Shown: positions 7,779 through 10,759 of the stretch, one piece after another | Position numbering within the stretch: the stretch's first letter is position 1 | Layout: every line of letters starts with the position of its first letter | NCBI GenBank assembly: GCA_015222795.1 | Contig: JADFVY010000007.1 | Coordinates: forward strand, 1-10,759 | Source: Pseudomonadota bacterium | Lineage (GTDB): Bacteria > Pseudomonadota > Alphaproteobacteria > UBA8366 > JADFVY01 | Reading direction: 5' to 3' | Length of the DNA stretch: 10,759 bases | Notes under the pieces: generated by a model | What the model was told of the DNA's origin: nothing | The model's database searches: none | The model's input: the letters and a program-made list of their open reading frames with translations, nothing else | Translations under genes and position numbers: made by a program

Positions 7779-8858
7779 ATGAACGACTTCAACTTTACAC
7801 GACGTACATTCCTGGCCGGCTCGTCGGCTGTTGCCCTCACCATGGGCGCCCCGCTGGCCTTCGGCGCGGAACCGACCAAGATCGGCTTCGTCTATGTCGG
7901 GCCGGTCGGCGATCATGGCTGGACCCATGGCCACGATCTGGGCCGCAAGGCGGTCGAGGCTAAATTCGGCGACAAGGTGAAAACCACCTTCGTCGAGAAC
8001 GTGGCCGAGGGCCCCGACTCCGAGCGCGTTATCCGCCAGCTCGCCAGCAGCGGTCACCAGCTAATCTTCACCACCTCCTTCGGCTTCATGAACCCGACCA
8101 TCAAGGTCGCCAAGCAGTTCCCGAAGGTCATGTTCGAACATGCCACCGGCTACAAGACCGCGCCGAATGTCAGCGTCTACAACGCCCGCTTCCATCAGGG
8201 CCGCGCGGTGATCGGCACGATTGCCGGGCATATGTCGAAAAGCGGCGTCGCCGGCTACATCGCCTCGTTCCCGATTCCCGAAGTCGTGATGGGCATCAAC
8301 GCCTTTACCCTGGCCGCCCAGAAGGTCAACCCGGACTTCAAGACCAAGGTGGTCTGGGTCAACAGCTGGTACGATCCCGGCAAGGAAAGCGACGCCACCA
8401 AGACCCTGATCGACCAGGGCGCCGACATGATCACCCAGCATACCGACAGCCCGGCGCCGCTGCAGGTTGCCGAAAACCGGGGCGTCTTTGGCTTCGGCCA
8501 GGCTTCCGATATGAAGTCTTATGCGCCGCGCGCGCAGCTGACCGCCATCCTGGACGACTGGTCCGACTATTACATCGACCGTGTCCAGGCCATCATGGAC
8601 GGGAACTGGAAGTCGCAGAATGTCTGGGACGGCATGAAGGAAGGCATGGTGAAAATCGCGCCCTACGGCGACGCCATCACCGACGCCGCGAAAGCCGACG
8701 CCGAGAAGGTGCGGATCGGCATCACCGACGGATCGATGCATGCCTTCGCCGGGCCGATCAAAAACCAGGCGGGCGAGGAAGTTCTCGCCGCCGGTCAGTC
8801 GCTGACCGACGACAAGATGGCGACCATGGACTGGTACGTCGCAGGCGTGCAGAGCTGA
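7779..8858 (+). CDS. BMP-family periplasmic substrate-binding protein
   Basis: Extracytoplasmic receptor that captures the substrate and delivers it to the two permeases. 359 residues of the basic membrane protein (BMP/Med/PnrA-like) family. The N-terminus TRRTFLAGSSAVALTMG (7-23) has a twin-arginine-type motif (Thr7-Arg8-Arg9-Thr-Phe11-Leu12) and a hydrophobic stretch, with cleavage likely around residues 29-30. There is no lipobox cysteine, so it should be a soluble periplasmic protein rather than the lipoprotein common in Gram-positives and spirochaetes. The mature part begins KIGFVYVGPVGDHGWTHGHD (34-53), a characteristic family block. AGGGAG at 7765-7770 sits 8 nt before the ATG. PnrA-type relatives bind purine nucleosides; the neighbourhood suggests a purine base or nucleoside here, but the exact ligand cannot be read from the sequence. 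Confidence 0.93.
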   Translation: MNDFNFTRRTFLAGSSAVALTMGAPLAFGAEPTKIGFVYVGPVGDHGWTHGHDLGRKAVEAKFGDKVKTTFVENVAEGPDSERVIRQLASSGHQLIFTTSFGFMNPTIKVAKQFPKVMFEHATGYKTAPNVSVYNARFHQGRAVIGTIAGHMSKSGVAGYIASFPIPEVVMGINAFTLAAQKVNPDFKTKVVWVNSWYDPGKESDATKTLIDQGADMITQHTDSPAPLQVAENRGVFGFGQASDMKSYAPRAQLTAILDDWSDYYIDRVQAIMDGNWKSQNVWDGMKEGMVKIAPYGDAITDAAKADAEKVRIGITDGSMHAFAGPIKNQAGEEVLAAGQSLTDDKMATMDWYVAGVQS

Positions 8859-8867
8859 TCAAGGGCA

Positions 8868-8895
8868 CGGCCGCGGGGAGCAATCCTCGCGGCCG
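8868..8895. terminator. strong hairpin between convergent genes
   Basis: A 12-bp stem (8868-8879 with 8884-8895, one G-U wobble) closes on the four-base loop GCAA, a GNRA-type tetraloop. It lies 9 nt after the binding-protein stop and 4 nt before the 3' end of the - strand LysR gene, so it would form in both transcripts. No run of T follows on either strand, so a classical intrinsic terminator is not proven. It may instead stabilise 3' ends or block read-through from convergent transcription. Confidence 0.55.
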
Positions 8896-8899
8896 GAGT

Positions 8900-9832
8900 C
8901 TATTGGGCAGCCGGCAGTTCCAGGCCGCTCACGGTTTCCGCCATCATCGGCGACACCCGTTCCACCAGAAAATCGGCGAAGGCGCGTACCTTGGCCGGCA
9001 GCAGGCGGCGATGCGGATAGAGCACGCCAAGCGTCAGCGAATCCGGCGGGAAATCGGCCAGGACGGGTTTCAGCCGCCCCTCGCGCAAATGATCCGCCAC
9101 CTCCCAAACCGGTTTCAGAACGATGCCGTGCCCGGCGACCGCCCATTCGGTCAGCACGTCGCTGTCGTCGGCGTCCAGCCGTCCTCCGATATTCAGAGTC
9201 ACCTTGCCCTTCGGGCTGTTCAGGATCCAGCGGTACTGGGTCGAACCCTGAAACCGCAGCAGCAGGCAGTTATGATCCATCAGGTCATCGGGTACGGCGG
9301 GCTCGCCATGGGCCTCCAGATAGGACGGCGCGGCGCACAAAAGGCGCGGGCAATCGGCGATCTTGCGAATGACCAGGCTGGAATCCGTCGGCACCGAAAG
9401 GCGCACGGCCGCATCCACCCCTTCCTTGATAAGGTCGAGCAAATGGTCCGACATTCGAAGCTGAATCTCGACATTGGGCGAGGCGGCCTGGAATTCCGGG
9501 ATCAGCGGCGCCAGGATGCGACGCCCGAAAACCAGCGGCGCGGTGACCTTCAGCGTGCCTTGCGGCGCGGCCCCCGCCCCCGCAACGCTGGTTTCGGCCT
9601 GTTCGACCGCGCGCTGAACCTCAAGACAGGCCTCGTAATAGAGCATGCCTTGTTCGGTCGCCTGCACCTGGCGGGTGGTGCGGTTCAAAAGCCGCACCCC
9701 GACATGGCCCTCAAGCTGCTGTATGCGGTGGCTGACCACGGCGGGCGACAGGCGCAGATTGCGCCCGGCAGCCGAAAAACTGCCCAGCTCGATGACCCGC
9801 ACGAAAACCCTGATATTCTCCAGAAGAGCCAT
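8900..9832 (-). CDS. LysR-type transcriptional regulator
   Basis: DNA-binding regulator, 310 residues. The N-terminal winged helix-turn-helix spans about 1-60, with the recognition region SFSAAGRNLRLSPAVVSHRI (18-37) followed by LLNRTTRQVQATEQG. A linker leads to a periplasmic-binding-like effector domain from about residue 85 (GTLKVTAPLVFGRRILAPL) to about 295. The sequence style resembles the large CrgA-like LysR subgroup. Start 9832 is preferred because GGGG at 9838-9841 (- strand sense) precedes it by 5 nt and the protein then begins in the normal LysR way (MALLENIRVFVRV). An in-frame ATG at 9862 would add ten residues and has no visible ribosome binding site. It is divergent from puuD and convergent with the transporter operon. 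It is plausibly the local purine-responsive regulator, but target and effector are inference. Confidence 0.9.
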   Translation of the reverse strand: MALLENIRVFVRVIELGSFSAAGRNLRLSPAVVSHRIQQLEGHVGVRLLNRTTRQVQATEQGMLYYEACLEVQRAVEQAETSVAGAGAAPQGTLKVTAPLVFGRRILAPLIPEFQAASPNVEIQLRMSDHLLDLIKEGVDAAVRLSVPTDSSLVIRKIADCPRLLCAAPSYLEAHGEPAVPDDLMDHNCLLLRFQGSTQYRWILNSPKGKVTLNIGGRLDADDSDVLTEWAVAGHGIVLKPVWEVADHLREGRLKPVLADFPPDSLTLGVLYPHRRLLPAKVRAFADFLVERVSPMMAETVSGLELPAAQ

Positions 9833-9861
9833 TTTATCCCCGTCCAGCGGAAACCATGCCA

Positions 9862-9900
9862 CTATTTTGTTTTTTTTGAAAGTGATACGAACTGTAAGGG
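9862..9900. promoter_or_regulatory. A/T-rich block upstream of the LysR gene, possible promoter/operator
   Basis: This is the only clearly A/T-rich stretch in a GC-rich window, including eight consecutive T at 9870-9877. It sits 30-70 nt upstream of the LysR start and on the LysR side of the divergent gap with puuD. LysR regulators commonly bind such divergent gaps. I could not find a convincing -35/-10 pair or a clean T-N11-A dyad, so the call rests on position and composition. Confidence 0.35.
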
Positions 9901-9950
9901 CTAGCGCAGACAGTGCCTTGGGGATAGAAATTCTTGCTGGAGACGGCGGC

Positions 9951-10057
9951 GCGACCTCGTCCTTCGAGACGCCCTTCGGGCTCCTCAGGATGAGGACATA
10001 AACGGCGGAGCCTCATCCTGAGGAGGGCCACAGGCCCGTCTCGAAGGACGAGGTCGC
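9951..10057. repeat. inverted pair of REP-like palindromes (four-way-junction fold)
   Basis: Two copies of one palindromic unit face each other. The outer arms 9951-9971 and 10037-10057 are perfect 21-bp reverse complements. The inner arms 9981-9995 and 10011-10025 are perfect 15-bp reverse complements, with the 15-nt loop 9996-10010 between them. Between outer and inner arms each side holds its own mini-hairpin: CCCTTCGGG (9972-9980) on the left and GGCCACAGGCC (10026-10036) on the right. The whole element can therefore fold as a long stem interrupted by a four-way junction. Each unit alone is also an imperfect palindrome (CCTCGTCCTTCGAG against CTCCTCAGGATGAGG). Similar GAGGATGAGG/CTCGAAGG-type palindromes are scattered between genes in many alphaproteobacteria (from memory). 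No open reading frame is carried. Confidence 0.85.
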
Positions 10058-10085
10058 TCGGTACTGTCGGGCAAAACCGGGATCT

Positions 10086-10091
10086 AGGGAG
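10086..10091 (+). promoter_or_regulatory. Shine-Dalgarno site of puuD
   Basis: AGGGAG lies 8 nt before ATG 10100 and supports that start for a gene that has no stop codon inside the window. Confidence 0.7.
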
Positions 10092-10099
10092 TAACCACC

Positions 10100-10759
10100 A
10101 TGGACGCACTAATCACCGAATGGGTCGGCATGATGCTGCGCTGGCTGCATGTCATCTCGGGCATTGCCTGGATCGGCTCGTCCTTCTATTTCGTCCATCT
10201 GGACCTCAGCCTGCGCAAGCGCGACGGGCTTCCCGACGGCGTCGGCGGCGAGACCTGGCAGGTCCATGGCGGCGGTTTCTACCGCATGCAGAAATACCTG
10301 GTGGCCCCAGCCGAAATGCCGGAAGAACTGACCTGGTTCAAATGGGAGGCCTATGCCACTTGGGTCAGCGGCTTCCTGCTGCTGGCCGCCGTCTATTACA
10401 CCAGCGCGGACCTCTATCTGATCGACCGGGGCGTGCTCGATCTCACCCCGATGACCGCCGTCATCGTCAGCCTCGTGCTGCTGGCCGCGGGATGGATCGT
10501 CTATGATCTGATGTGCCGTTCGCCGCTGGGCAAGAACGATACGCTGCTGATGCTGGTCGGCTTTGTGCTGGTGGTCGCCATCGCCTGGGGCTGCACGCAG
10601 ATCTTCAGCGGGCGGGGCGCCTACATCCAGATCGGGGCGCTGGTCGGCACCATCATGGCCGCCAACGTGCTGATCGTCATCATTCCCAACCAGCGCAAGG
10701 TGGTGGCCTCGCTGCTGGCCCATGAGGAACCCGACCCGCGCCTCGGCAAGCAGGCCAAA
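10100..10759 (+). CDS. puuD: integral-membrane urate oxidase PuuD, N-terminal part
   Basis: Oxidises urate to 5-hydroxyisourate, the substrate of UraH. The frame is open from ATG 10100 to the last base: 220 residues, without a stop, so the gene is truncated by the window edge. Five membrane spans are visible, at about 11-34, 84-102, 118-138, 148-168 and 176-195. Conserved-looking features of the Urate_ox_N (formerly DUF989) domain include RWLHVISGIAWIGSSFYFVH (14-33) with His17 and His33, the loop WQVHGGGFYRMQKYL (53-67) and IIPNQRK (194-200). Full-length family members are about 400 residues and end in a cytochrome c domain with a CxxCH haem site, which should lie beyond the window. They pass electrons to the respiratory chain rather than making peroxide like soluble uricase. 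Divergent from the LysR gene, with the palindrome pair immediately upstream. Confidence 0.9.
   Translation, partial: MDALITEWVGMMLRWLHVISGIAWIGSSFYFVHLDLSLRKRDGLPDGVGGETWQVHGGGFYRMQKYLVAPAEMPEELTWFKWEAYATWVSGFLLLAAVYYTSADLYLIDRGVLDLTPMTAVIVSLVLLAAGWIVYDLMCRSPLGKNDTLLMLVGFVLVVAIAWGCTQIFSGRGAYIQIGALVGTIMAANVLIVIIPNQRKVVASLLAHEEPDPRLGKQAK

Noticed and set aside
8903..9904. + strand open frame of 333 codons opposite the LysR gene
   Set aside because: No recognisable domain is seen in it, whereas the - strand gives a complete LysR protein with helix-turn-helix and effector domain.
9951..10057. CRISPR array or insertion-sequence ends
   Set aside because: There are only two repeat units, in inverted rather than direct orientation. 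There is no regular spacer series, no transposase frame between the arms and no target-site duplication that I could identify.
10109..10723. - strand open frame of 204 codons opposite puuD
   Set aside because: The + strand frame starting at 10100 has a ribosome binding site, five membrane spans and PuuD family motifs. The - strand product is a hydrophilic His/Asp/Gln-rich shadow.

Overview
The window is a dense, GC-rich stretch (roughly two thirds G+C by eye). It has Proteobacteria-style Shine-Dalgarno sites and a twin-arginine-type exported binding protein. Its closing gene is of a type known from alphaproteobacteria, and the repeat upstream of that gene also resembles alphaproteobacterial intergenic palindromes. 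I infer an alphaproteobacterium, perhaps of the Rhodospirillales/Rhizobiales type; genus and species cannot be read from the sequence. Nearly every base is coding, and the theme throughout is purine (xanthine/urate) uptake and oxidation.

Region 1 (3-4151, + strand) holds 5-hydroxyisourate hydrolase (uraH) and the two subunits of xanthine dehydrogenase: xdhA (2Fe-2S clusters plus FAD) and xdhB (molybdenum cofactor). Region 2 (4148-8858, + strand) follows without a break. It is a complete BMP/nucleoside-type ABC importer: a double ATPase, two membrane permeases and a periplasmic binding protein. From uraH to the second permease the genes are separated by 5 nt at most or overlap by 4-11 nt, so they look like one translationally coupled operon. 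The binding-protein gene follows after 61 nt.

Region 3 (8859-10099) has a strong hairpin between convergent genes, then a LysR-type regulator on the - strand. Next comes a 267-bp gap with an A/T-rich block and a large inverted pair of REP-like palindromes that can fold into a four-way junction. Region 4 (10100 to the end, + strand) is the N-terminal half of the integral-membrane urate oxidase PuuD, cut off by the window edge.

Together the genes describe this route: a purine is imported by the ABC system, xanthine dehydrogenase makes urate, PuuD oxidises urate to 5-hydroxyisourate, and UraH hydrolyses that to OHCU. The next enzyme (OHCU decarboxylase), the XdhC maturation factor, purine deaminases and the allantoin steps are not in the window. 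The genes are recognisable members of known families. The most unusual non-coding element is the palindrome pair at 9951-10057. I found no evidence for a wholly new system.
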